Positions 8,443-16,801 of a DNA stretch of 64,000 nucleotides are shown here, one piece after another. Made by a program: the position numbers and the translations under genes. How positions within the stretch are numbered: the first letter of the stretch is position 1; each line of letters begins with the position of its first letter. The stretch is from Hyphomicrobium_A sp963745205 (lineage in GTDB: Bacteria; Pseudomonadota; Alphaproteobacteria; Rhizobiales; Hyphomicrobiaceae). The notes beneath the pieces were generated by a model. It had not been told where the DNA came from and ran no database searches. It saw only the letters and a list, made by a program, of their open reading frames with translations. The stretch lies in assembly GCA_963745205.1 (NCBI GenBank), contig CAVUWX010000003.1:1-64000 (forward strand), given 5' to 3'.

Positions 8443-9111
8443 ATGAGGATTTTCAAGGACCGCAAGGAGGCCGGCCAGCTCCTGGCCGAAGAGGTCGCGC
8501 GCCACGAGTATGCCGATCCCATCGTGTTCGGATTGCCGCGCGGAGGTGTACCGGTCGCGGCGGAGGTGGCAGCGAAGCTCAAGGCACCTCTCGACGTCAT
8601 TCTCGTGCGCAAAATTGGGGCTCCCATTCAGCCCGAGCTGGCGGTGGGTGCAGTGGTCGATGGCGATGCCCCGGAGATCGTTCGCAACGAAGAGCTCATC
8701 CGTGAACTCGGGCTCAGCGAGGACGACTTCCGTGAGGAAGCACAGCGGCAGCTTGAGATCATCGAAGCACGCCGCAAGTTATGGGTGGCGGGACGCCCGC
8801 GCATCCCCGTGAAGGATAAAACGGCCATCATCGTCGACGACGGCATTGCGACGGGTGCAACAGTGCGGGCCTCTTTGCATGCATTGAAGAGGCTGGGTTC
8901 GAAACGGACCGTCGTCGCTACGCCAGTTGCGCCGTTGCAGGCAGTGGAAGCCTTGCGGGAAGAAGCGGACGACGTGATCTGCCTTGAGACACCCGAGTAT
9001 TTCGCCGCCATCGGCTTTTTCTACCTGGACTTCTCCCAAGTGAGTGACGCCGAGGTCTCTAGTCTCCTCGAGAGTGCGCGGGCCAAAGGCGTTCCAGCAA
9101 GAGGCGGTTGA
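8443..9111 (+). CDS. Phosphoribosyltransferase family protein
   Basis: The PRPP-binding loop is TAIIVDDGIATGATV, and the N-terminal PPi loop is VFGLPRGGVPVAAEVA. These are the two hallmarks of type I phosphoribosyltransferases. The acceptor base cannot be predicted, and such proteins next to dienelactone hydrolase-like genes have no assigned reaction. I chose ATG 8443 because AAGGG lies about 8 bases upstream; GTG 8437 is the alternative. It is probably co-transcribed with the hydrolase, whose stop is 10 bases away, under the FixK/FNR-like promoter. Confidence 0.82.
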   Translation: MRIFKDRKEAGQLLAEEVARHEYADPIVFGLPRGGVPVAAEVAAKLKAPLDVILVRKIGAPIQPELAVGAVVDGDAPEIVRNEELIRELGLSEDDFREEAQRQLEIIEARRKLWVAGRPRIPVKDKTAIIVDDGIATGATVRASLHALKRLGSKRTVVATPVAPLQAVEALREEADDVICLETPEYFAAIGFFYLDFSQVSDAEVSSLLESARAKGVPARGG

Positions 9112-9201
9112 CAGACGCTCGGGTGGCGACGTGCGGCATCCAACGGGTTGGATGGCGAACGACAGCTCACGTTGATTGGATTGAGTTGGTTCATATAGTC
9201 G

Positions 9202-9435
9202 GTGGGAATGATGAAAACCAGGCTCCGCATCACGAAGCGAGGCGTCCTGCTGTACGAGGACGTCCATGAGGTCATTGATCAAGATAGCTTTGGCGCAGCG
9301 TTTGCCAAGGCCTGGCAAGCGGTACGTGAGCGGCGGCTGGAAAGAACCACAAGCGTTGGCGAGCTGATGGACATTCTCAATGATGAGGTGCTCGATCAAT
9401 TGCTCGGCGCCGAAGTCAATATCGAGAAAGGATGA
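9202..9435 (+). CDS. Small hypothetical protein (about 75 aa)
   Basis: This short reading frame encodes a charged protein with Leu/Ile heptad-like spacing (VGELMDILNDEVLDQLLGAEVNIEKG). I recognise no family. It sits 112 bases upstream of the divergent groEL and points the same way, so it might belong to that transcript. Starts at 9208 or 9211 are also possible. Coding status rests on the open frame, the position and a plausible composition. Confidence 0.5.
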   Translation: MGMMKTRLRITKRGVLLYEDVHEVIDQDSFGAAFAKAWQAVRERRLERTTSVGELMDILNDEVLDQLLGAEVNIEKG

Positions 9436-9546
9436 CCCCTCTGCGGCGGGCGCCACAGAGTGCAAGCTCGATATTGAGAGCCCCGAGCAGAAGGACGCTC
9501 CGCACGCGCTCCGGATTACTTCACTGGTTAGCGATGAGAAGCCCAC

Positions 9547-11169
9547 ATGGTACATAAGCACGTCCTGTTCCGCTCAGCCGCCCGGGAGAAGATCCTGCAG
9601 GGAGCCACGCTCCTGGCGGATGCTGTACGGATCACGCTAGGTCCCAAGTCGAAGTCGGTATTGATCGAGAAGACGTGGGGTGTACCAATCGTCTGCAATG
9701 ATGGGGTGACGATCGCCAAGGAATTCAGCCTCAAGGATCCAGAAGAGAATCTCGGGGCGCAAATGCTGCGACAGGCCGCCGAGAAGACCGGCGACAGCGT
9801 CGGCGATGGGACGAGCACATCCACCATACTTGCTCACGCCATCCTGGCGGATGGCGTGCGCAATGTCGTGGCCGGAGCAAGCGCGATCGATCTCAAGCGG
9901 GGTCTCGACCGCGCCACGAAGGCAGCAATCAATGCGCTCAAGACAATGTCGCGGCCCGTGAGAGAGCGCAAGGAGAAGGCGCAGGTGGCGACCATCGCGG
10001 CCCACAACGATGTGGCCATTGGTGAACTCGTCGCCGGAGCGATGGAAAAAGTCGGCAACGAAGGGGTGATTACGGTCGAAGAATCCAAGACGACGGAGAC
10101 CACGCTCGAGGTGGTCGAAGGCATGCAATTCGACCGCGGCTTCATCTCCCCCTACTTCATCACCAATGCCGAGAAAATGGAGGCTATCCTCGAGAACGCA
10201 CTCGTTCTTATCTCGGACAAGAAAATCAGCGCACTCAAGGACCTCATCCCGCTGCTCGAGCAGGTCGCGAAATCTGCTTCGCCCATCTTGGTCATAGCCG
10301 AGGACGTCGATGCAGAAGCGCTCGCCACATTGATCGTCAATCAATTGCGGGGCGTTCTCAAGAGCTGTGCTGTAAAGGCGCCGGCCTTTGGCGACCGGCG
10401 CAAGGCGATGCTCCAGGACATCGCAGTCCTGACCGGGGGACAGGTCGTCTCCGAAGAGCTCGGGCTGAAACTCGAGAGCATGAACGTTGATCAGCTCGGT
10501 CGAGCCAAGCGCGTCGTCGTCGATAAGGATAGCACGACGATCATCGGCGGTGGCGGAGAGCGGAAGGCCATTGACGGCCGAATCCAGCAGATCCGGCGCG
10601 AGATCGACAAATCGACGAGTGACTACGACAAGGAGAAGCTTGAGGAACGGCTGGCGAAGCTCGCCGGCGGCGTGGCCGTCATCCGAGTAGGAGCGCCATC
10701 AGAGGCAGAAATGAAGTCGCGGAAGGAGGCTCTCGATGACGCCATCAATGCCACGAAGGCGGCAGTCGCTGAAGGCATCGTGCCAGGAGGTGGACTGGCT
10801 CTGCTGCGGTGCATGGATGCAGTTGCCAAAGAGGAGACGGCCGCAGAGGGCGACGAGCGCACCGGTATCCAAATCCTGAAGCGCTCACTCACTTCGCCGG
10901 CCCGACAGATCGCTGAGAATTCAGCCGTCGATGGCGGTGTCGTGGTCGCCCGAATGCAGGAAGGGAAGGACAACTACGGTTTTGACGCGGCGCGCAACCG
11001 GTACGTGGACCTCGTCGAGGAGGGCATCATCGACCCGACCAAGGTGGTGCGCGTCGCCCTGGAAAATGCGGTTTCCATAGCAAGCGTCCTCTTGCTCACT
11101 GAGGCGACGATGACCGAGATTCCCGAGAGCAAGAAGGAGGCCGCGGGAGCTCCCGATTTGTCCATGTAG
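9547..11169 (+). CDS. groEL: Divergent second chaperonin GroEL, without adjacent groES
   Basis: The protein is full-length (540 residues) and collinear with GroEL: VRITLGPKSKSVLIEK, the ATP loop GDGTSTSTILA (usually GDGTTTATVLA), FDRGFISPYFITN, APAFGDRRKAML, RLAKLAGGVAVIRVGA and GIVPGGGLAL. It lacks the C-terminal Gly-Gly-Met repeat seen in the groEL at 41,290, and ends ESKKEAAGAPDLSM. No groES is next to it and no CIRCE element is visible upstream. Island-borne GroEL paralogues of this kind usually serve special clients or stress states and may borrow GroES from the main operon. Confidence 0.93.
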   Translation: MVHKHVLFRSAAREKILQGATLLADAVRITLGPKSKSVLIEKTWGVPIVCNDGVTIAKEFSLKDPEENLGAQMLRQAAEKTGDSVGDGTSTSTILAHAILADGVRNVVAGASAIDLKRGLDRATKAAINALKTMSRPVRERKEKAQVATIAAHNDVAIGELVAGAMEKVGNEGVITVEESKTTETTLEVVEGMQFDRGFISPYFITNAEKMEAILENALVLISDKKISALKDLIPLLEQVAKSASPILVIAEDVDAEALATLIVNQLRGVLKSCAVKAPAFGDRRKAMLQDIAVLTGGQVVSEELGLKLESMNVDQLGRAKRVVVDKDSTTIIGGGGERKAIDGRIQQIRREIDKSTSDYDKEKLEERLAKLAGGVAVIRVGAPSEAEMKSRKEALDDAINATKAAVAEGIVPGGGLALLRCMDAVAKEETAAEGDERTGIQILKRSLTSPARQIAENSAVDGGVVVARMQEGKDNYGFDAARNRYVDLVEEGIIDPTKVVRVALENAVSIASVLLLTEATMTEIPESKKEAAGAPDLSM

Positions 11170-11270
11170 CGTTTGGCCCGAAGTCGCGGCAGCGTTGCAC
11201 ATTTTGATCGCAAACGGCAGCATGATCCGTTCAAGCGCACAGATCCATGCAGATCTGTCAATTGAGACGC

Positions 11271-11308
11271 ACCGCTCAATCTCACTAATACCGCTCAATC
11301 TCACTAAT
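11271..11308. repeat. Two perfect tandem 19-bp direct repeats
   Basis: ACCGCTCAATCTCACTAAT occurs twice with no spacer (11271-11289 and 11290-11308), between the divergent groEL and the pncB remnant. An inverted repeat CAGATC...GATCTG (11240-11257) lies just before it. The function is unknown; a regulator site or slippage product is possible. Confidence 0.75.
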
Positions 11309-11369
11309 CTTGAGCTGGAAGAGCTTCTCGGATGGCGAGCCTGGTGGCGCTCGGGACAACGGTGTCGAG

Positions 11370-11975
11370 ATGGATGTCGCGACGAACCCCCTGCTCACCG
11401 ATCTCTACCAGCTCAATATGATGCAGGCGTACCTGGAGCATGAGGAGACCAAAACCGCAGTTTTCGAGTTCTTTGTACGCACGCTTCCCGCTCGCCGCAA
11501 ATTCCTGATCGCCGCTGGATTGGAGCAGGCCCTCGGTTTCCTCGAGAACCTGCGGTTCTCTGCTGACGAGATCGACTGGCTCGCAACGTACGGCCGCTTT
11601 GGCAAGCGCCTCCTCGACTACCTCGCGGAATTCCGCTTCACAGGAGATGTCCACGCCGTGCCGGAAGGGACGGCCTTCTTCGCCAATGAGCCGATCCTGC
11701 GTGTGACGGCCCCTTTGCCGGAGGCTCAACTTGTCGAGACGCGCCTGATCAACATCTTGCACTTTCAATGTCTAATCGCGGCCAAGGCAGCGCGGTTTGT
11801 GCTCGCCGCACCTGGCAAGCTTCTTGTCGATTTCGGCCTGCGGCGCGCCCACGGTGCCGAAGCCGGGCTCTTGGCGGCGCGCGCCAGCTACATCGCGGGC
11901 TTCACCGGCACGGCGACATTGCTGGCTGGCAAGCTCTACGACATACCGCTGTTCGGCACCATGGCGCATTGCCCT
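11370..11975 (+). pseudogene. pncB: Nicotinate phosphoribosyltransferase, 5' half only
   Basis: About 200 residues are collinear with nicotinate phosphoribosyltransferase, which makes nicotinate mononucleotide for NAD salvage: NPLLTDLYQLNMMQAYLE, FFVRTLPARRKFLIAAGLEQ, ETRLINILHFQCLIAAKAAR, DFGLRRAHGAEAG and LFGTMAH. The normal enzyme is about 430-460 residues. Homology stops right after GTMAH near base 11,970, and the following bases belong to the 3'-less hsdR on the other strand. The catalytic His region and the PRPP site that follow are missing, so the product cannot work. The join could be a deletion junction or a misassembly. Confidence 0.85.
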
Positions 11976-12501
11976 GATCGAGGTCCTCGCGCGGTCCCTT
12001 GCATTCGACCACGCAGAATGGGAGGCCATTCACAAAGAGCACGATGTCGGGTCGGCACGTCTGCTGTGATCCCGTGCGAGCGACATCGAACTCTTTGGCG
12101 ACGTGGAAAGCGTTGTTGGCGGGGTTATCCCAATCGATGTAGCGTAGCTGACGGCCACGGGTTTCGCCTTCGATGGTCTGATTGAGTGAAATACCGAGCT
12201 GGAGCAGGTCCGTCACGGCTTCATTGGTCCTCAAGAGCCCAGCGCTACCGTGACCGCGCAGGCGCTCGATGGCGGTCTCAATATTGGCTTCCGAGAAGGG
12301 ATAGGTCGCGCCGCGGTGTTCCACGCGGTTCAGCCTCGTGAGCTGCTCGCGCAGAATGTCTTCGAGCAGTACGTTGCCGAGCTTGCCACGCCGCTGCGCG
12401 TCCAGTTCGCGCTTGGCCAGCAGCTTGTAGCCAAGCTTCTGGAGAAGGTGCAGAGCCGGAATTTGAGAAAGATGCTTCTCGGTATCGCGATGAGCACTCA
12501 T
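11972..12501 (-). pseudogene. hsdR: Type I restriction endonuclease R subunit HsdR, N-terminal fragment
   Basis: About 175 residues match the N-terminal nuclease domain of HsdR: a starting SEANIETAIERL region, LRYIDWDNPANNAFHVAKEF, and the PD-ExK nuclease core RPDIVLFVNGLPFCVVECKGP. The DEAD-box translocase and C-terminal parts (another 800 residues or so) are missing because the gene runs into the pncB fragment at about 11,975. Its ATG overlaps the stop of the preceding HAD gene (ATGA), so translation was coupled. Without the motor, restriction by this copy is not expected. Confidence 0.85.
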
Positions 12502-13322
12502 TGTAGTTCCCGCTTCAGCGTGCGGACGACATGAGCCGCGGCCACCTTGTCGATTATTGCCTTCACGATGCCGTCGAGCGCTTTTCCTTCAGAGTAGTCG
12601 GCTGGTGCAATGAAGTCGGCACGCCGATCTGTAATTAGCTTCTCCGCCCTAGACTTTTTCTTGTGGCTATTCGGTTGGTATACAGCGATAGCGTGGCCGC
12701 CCTGATCGCGCACAAGTCTCATGCACGGAATGTCAGTATCGCCATCACCGATGAAGACCATGTTCGTATAGGGCATGGGCCTATCTTCATGGCGCACATA
12801 CTCGTTGATGATGCCGTGCTCGTGTACCGCAAGCGAGCCCTTATTGATTCTGAAGAGGTATTGCGTCTTGGTCGTGTAGTTGATGGCTAGGGCAGGCCAT
12901 CTAGCCACTTCGTTTGCATCGTATGCGAACGAGGAGGCAAATATCTTGTCGAACTTCTTTCCGATCCGCGTAGCCTCGATCATCTCCTTAATTCCCGATG
13001 AGATGATGAAGTGTTGCAGCTTGACGTGTCGCTCCCTCGAGTAAGCATTGATGCGGTCAAACCAGGCCTCGACGCCTGGAAACAGCTCGACGGTCTTACC
13101 GTGCTCAGCAAAGTCCTTGCGCCTGACCGGCACATCACTTGCCGCGGCACGCTCTAACATGAACGTCATGTAAGACAGGATCTCGTCGGCTTCGTGCTTC
13201 TCGGCCCTTTCCTTATTTTTCTGCCAGAATTCGTTCTTTTTCATCCCTATGGCGGGGATGAAGCTATTCTCCTGGATATTGCCGGGTGCGAAGGTGCCAT
13301 CGAAATCATAGGCTATGGCCAT
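12498..13322 (-). CDS. HAD superfamily hydrolase embedded in the type I RM operon
   Basis: The protein starts MAIAYDFDGTFAPGN, giving the HAD nucleophile Asp in DFDGT. Motif II is in FIISSGIKEMIE and motif IV is FIGDGDTDIPCM. It is about 274 residues and looks complete. It lies between hsdS (14-base gap) and hsdR (4-base ATGA overlap), so it is part of the RM operon. A HAD phosphatase between hsdS and hsdR is found in other type I loci, but no role is established. The start at 13322 is preferred over 13388 because the longer form would run into hsdS. Confidence 0.8.
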   Translation of the reverse strand: MAIAYDFDGTFAPGNIQENSFIPAIGMKKNEFWQKNKERAEKHEADEILSYMTFMLERAAASDVPVRRKDFAEHGKTVELFPGVEAWFDRINAYSRERHVKLQHFIISSGIKEMIEATRIGKKFDKIFASSFAYDANEVARWPALAINYTTKTQYLFRINKGSLAVHEHGIINEYVRHEDRPMPYTNMVFIGDGDTDIPCMRLVRDQGGHAIAVYQPNSHKKKSRAEKLITDRRADFIAPADYSEGKALDGIVKAIIDKVAAAHVVRTLKRELQ

Positions 13323-13335
13323 GGGAATGAGCTTC

Positions 13336-14568
13336 CTAGCCACGGGCCACCTTTTTCTGCGCGGGCTTAGTGCTGCTGGTGTCAGCAACGGCGAGGCGCC
13401 ATTCGCCCGTTAGCAATTTCTGCATTAGGCCACGCTTTTGTTTTTCAAGCGCATCGCGCTCACCGTAGAGAAGAGTAATCTCGCGTTCCGCGCAGTCCAG
13501 CACCTCAGCGATCCGTTTCTGTTCATCGATGGAAGCAGGGATCATGATGCGGCTCTCCTGCAGCCAATCCATATCGAGCACCATCTTCTCGATATCGACG
13601 CCGTAGCTGCATAGAAGCGCTTGATGCCTGAGCCGCTTGGTGCGGCTTAGCCAACCAAAAAACGGCATCCAGAGCTTGTTGGTGATGGGTTCGAAGCAGG
13701 CGTATTCCTTGGAGACATGGGTGCCGTCAAATTCGTTGGTGGCCATAGCCCAGGCACCGTGGACAACTTGTCTCTTGGAGATCACAAAGTCTCCCGCTCG
13801 AACCTGGTACATGTCCTTTGTTTTGATTTCACTCCCTTTGCGGTCACCGCGGAATATGAGCCCGCCACACGCGCGCTTCACGGTTATAAGCCGATAGGTA
13901 GCATCTTCGTCCCAAGCGACGCGGCGGCTCGCGAGTGTCATGACCTCTTGAATAGTCGTGCTGACCCATTCCGCTTGTGGCGTGCCATTTCCAAATCGGC
14001 CTTGTTCGAGATCGGCTAAGAGTGCATGGCGCCGCCGTTCGCTAGCTTCAATCAGCCGCTCGGCCTTCTCGATGGCCTCATCCCAAGTGCGCAGGATTTT
14101 CGCGATGCGCCGCTGCTCTGGTAGAGGTGGTAATTCAAGCGCGAATTCCTCAAGTGTTGATTTGTTGACAATGGGAACTGCTTGCGTGCCGGCCAATGCT
14201 CGAAGGTTGCCGACCTGCATTTGCAATGCATCAAAAATGAACTCAGCATCCACGAGATGCGAGGTCGATAAAATCGCGTTGATTTGTTGATTGGTAGCGA
14301 GCGGCCTGCCGGCGATACCCATTTTTCCAATGGTCGCGCCGATGCATGTCACCAGGACAACACCAGCAGGTAAGCTTTTTGCTCGTTGGAGACCGTCGTT
14401 GGTGAGCGTCCGCTGGCAGCGATTGACATAGCGCCCTTTGCCCAAGTCTCTGGGCGTGGCGAAGGGTATCGTGCCGCCAAAATTAGCAAGATCCCTCGTT
14501 GGGGGTGTTGAGCCCGTTATCACCTTGGCTACCTCGCCGATGCTGACGGTAGTCCAGTCGCTACGCAT
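13336..14568 (-). CDS. hsdS: Type I restriction-modification specificity subunit HsdS
   Basis: The 410-residue protein has the two-target-recognition-domain design. The first half starts VSIGEVAKVITGSTPPT and ends in a conserved helix (LPPLPEQRRIAKILRTWDEAIEKAERLIEASERR). The second half repeats this with IDEQKRIAEVLDCAEREITLLYGERDALEKQKRGLMQKLLTGEWRL. Each half would read one part of a bipartite DNA target. Its ATG overlaps the hsdM stop by 8 bases. It appears complete, with lower GC than the surrounding genes, in line with transfer. Confidence 0.93.
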   Translation of the reverse strand: MRSDWTTVSIGEVAKVITGSTPPTRDLANFGGTIPFATPRDLGKGRYVNRCQRTLTNDGLQRAKSLPAGVVLVTCIGATIGKMGIAGRPLATNQQINAILSTSHLVDAEFIFDALQMQVGNLRALAGTQAVPIVNKSTLEEFALELPPLPEQRRIAKILRTWDEAIEKAERLIEASERRRHALLADLEQGRFGNGTPQAEWVSTTIQEVMTLASRRVAWDEDATYRLITVKRACGGLIFRGDRKGSEIKTKDMYQVRAGDFVISKRQVVHGAWAMATNEFDGTHVSKEYACFEPITNKLWMPFFGWLSRTKRLRHQALLCSYGVDIEKMVLDMDWLQESRIMIPASIDEQKRIAEVLDCAEREITLLYGERDALEKQKRGLMQKLLTGEWRLAVADTSSTKPAQKKVARG

Positions 14569-15884
14569 CGACGCCGAGCTCCTTAAGATAGCCCGCCATC
14601 TTTTTCTTCACCTCGGCCAGCTCAGCTTCGAGCGCGACGATCTCCTTCTGTACGGCAGCGACGTCGATCTCGGCTTCGGCCTCGAAGGTATCGACGTAGC
14701 GAGGGATGTTGAGATTGAATCCGTTCTGCTCGATCTCCTTGAAGGAGACCACGCACGCGTATTTCTCGATATTCTTGCGCGCGGCATGAGTCTCAATGAT
14801 CTTATCGATATGCTCTCGGCTAAGACTGTTCTGGGTCTTGCCCTGGACGAAGTCGCAACTCGCATCGATGAAGATAACGTCGCGCCGCTTTTCCAGCTCT
14901 CCACCAACTTCGCGCCGCTTGTCGAAGAACAGAACCGCGACCGCAATACTCGTCGACTGGAATAGGTTGGGCGGCAGGCCGATCACGGAATCGAGCAGAA
15001 TTCTCTTCGATGAGCTTCTGCCGGATGCGCCCTTCCGCTCCGCCGCGGAAGAGCACGCCATGCGGCACCACTACCGCAACACGGCCCTCGCGAGGGCGCG
15101 CCGTCTCAATCATATGGGTGACAAAGGCGTAGTCGCCCTTGGACTTCGGCGGTACGCCGCGGAAGAAGCGACCGTATTTGTCGTTCTCGGCATTTTCTGC
15201 ACCCCACTTGTCCAGGCTGAATGGAGGATTGGCCACGACCACGTCGAAGCGCATGAGACTGTCGCGCTCGATTAGCTTGGGATCGTTGAGTGTATCGCCC
15301 CACTCGATGCGTGCGCCGTCAAGCCCGTGCAGGAACATGTTCATGCGCGCCAGGGCACGCGTGCCGGAATTCACCTCCTGGCCGTAAAGAGCGAAGTCCT
15401 TGCTGCCGACCTCGCGTCCTGCCTCGATGAGAAGTGAGCCGGAGCCGCACGCGGGATCGCAAATTTTGTCGCCGGGTTTCGGGGCGGTGAGCTTGGCCAG
15501 GATGCGCGAGACCTGCCGCGGCGTGTAGAACTCCCCCGCCTTCTTGCCTGTATCGGATGCGAAGCGCTCGATTAAGTAGATATAGGCTTCGCCGATCACG
15601 TCCTCGGAAATACGCGAGGGCCGCAAGTTTAGCTTCGCAAAGTCCTCGATCAGGTTCTTGAGACGGCGATTGCGGTCCTTCGTTGTGCCGAGCTTGGTCT
15701 CGCTGTTGAAGTCGATGGATCGGAACACGCCTTCAAGCTTGGCCTTGTTCGCTTCCTCGACGGCGTCAAGCGCGATATTGATCAGCTCACCAAGGTTGTC
15801 GGCGTTTCGATTCTCATAAAGATCATCAAAACTCGCGCCCTTGAGCCGGTTTTTTCGTCCGCTCTTCACTCGTGAGCCGACGTG
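14561..15884 (-). pseudogene. hsdM: Type I modification methyltransferase HsdM (5'-truncated, frameshifted)
   Basis: The SAM-dependent adenine methyltransferase core is present: EFYTPRQVSRILAKL, the SAM-binding DPACGSGSLLIEA, and the catalytic motif NPPFSLDKW. A frame change near base 15,000 is fixed by removing one base (EENLLDSVIGLPPNLFQS). The C-terminus ends in coiled coil. On the 5' side the gene begins inside the protein near KGASFDDLYENRNADNLGELIN, where homologues normally have about 100 more residues, and the DNA continues into hrpB sequence. So the 5' end is lost at a join near 15,885. Confidence 0.82.
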
Positions 15885-16553
15885 AACATTCCGTCACGGA
15901 CCTTCAGCCGCGTGCTGCTAGTGAATGTCTGCAAGTGTATAGGTTCTGCGAGCCTGCTCGCTGACGGCATTGCCAAGCTCGGGCTGGGCTGTCTGCCGTG
16001 GAGCAAGGCGCAAATCCAGCTCCGCGACCGCGTTGGTTTCTTGCGGGCGGCCGGAGGGGAGGCATGGCCGGACCTGACCGATGCGGCACTCGCCAATACG
16101 GTCACGGAGTGGCTTGCCCCCTTCCTCGCCGGTAAGACGAAGTTGTCCGAGATCGGCGCCGATGACCTCGGCGCGGCGCTCGATGCGCTGTTGCCATGGA
16201 ACTTGAAGCGGCGCCTGGAGGAGGAAGCTCCGACGCATTTCGAGGCTCCCACAGGCAATCGTCACGCGATCGACTATGAGATGAGGGGAGGACCCGCCCT
16301 GCACGTCCGCGTGCAGGAACTGTTTGGGCTGACGCAACATCCTTCGATCGCCCACGGCAAGCTGCCGCTCACTCTGCATTTGCTCTCGCCGGCGCACCGG
16401 CCAATTCAGATCACGCGCGACCTTCCGGGCTTCTGGAAGGGATCGTGGGCGGCGGTTAAAGCCGAGATGAAAGGGCGCTATCCGCGGCACCCATGGCCCG
16501 AAGATCCCGCCTTGGCAGCTCCGACCGCGCGGGCCAAGCCGCGCGGGACGTAA
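15885..16553 (+). pseudogene. hrpB: ATP-dependent helicase HrpB, C-terminal fragment
   Basis: About 205 residues match the HrpB C-terminal domain: LPWSKAQIQLRDRVGFLR, WLAPFLAGKTKLSEIGADDL, LPWNLKRRLEEEAPTHFEAPTG and the signature LLSPAHRPIQITRDLPGFW...YPRHPWPEDP. Complete HrpB is about 820 residues, so the entire helicase core is missing. Clear homology begins around base 15,945; upstream, the DNA switches to hsdM on the other strand. It cannot be a functional helicase. Confidence 0.85.
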
Positions 16554-16801
16554 TGGGATGAGCAATTTTTCGCGCAAAAGAAGCCAACCATAGGCAGGCG
16601 GTGGCCAGCACTGCTACTCGCGCGCCGCCTTTCACGTCTCCTAGTTGAAGCCGCTACTACCTGCTACGATTTAGTGCTACTAGTGTGGCCGTAGCAGTTC
16701 GGAAAAGTTAAGCAAGATCAAGGCCGTGGGACAGCTCCGCTCACGTCCTACCCGCGGAGCCAATATCGTCCTGAAATTAGGGCTCTCGCTAACTGGTGAT
16801 C

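Noticed and set aside
12052..16553. An intact type I restriction-modification system
   Set aside because: hsdR lacks its motor domain and hsdM lacks its 5' end; only hsdS and the HAD gene are complete.
16708..16721. TTAAGCAAGATCAA as a further FixK/FNR box
   Set aside because: The left half-site is poor and it lies downstream of both flanking genes, not in a promoter region.
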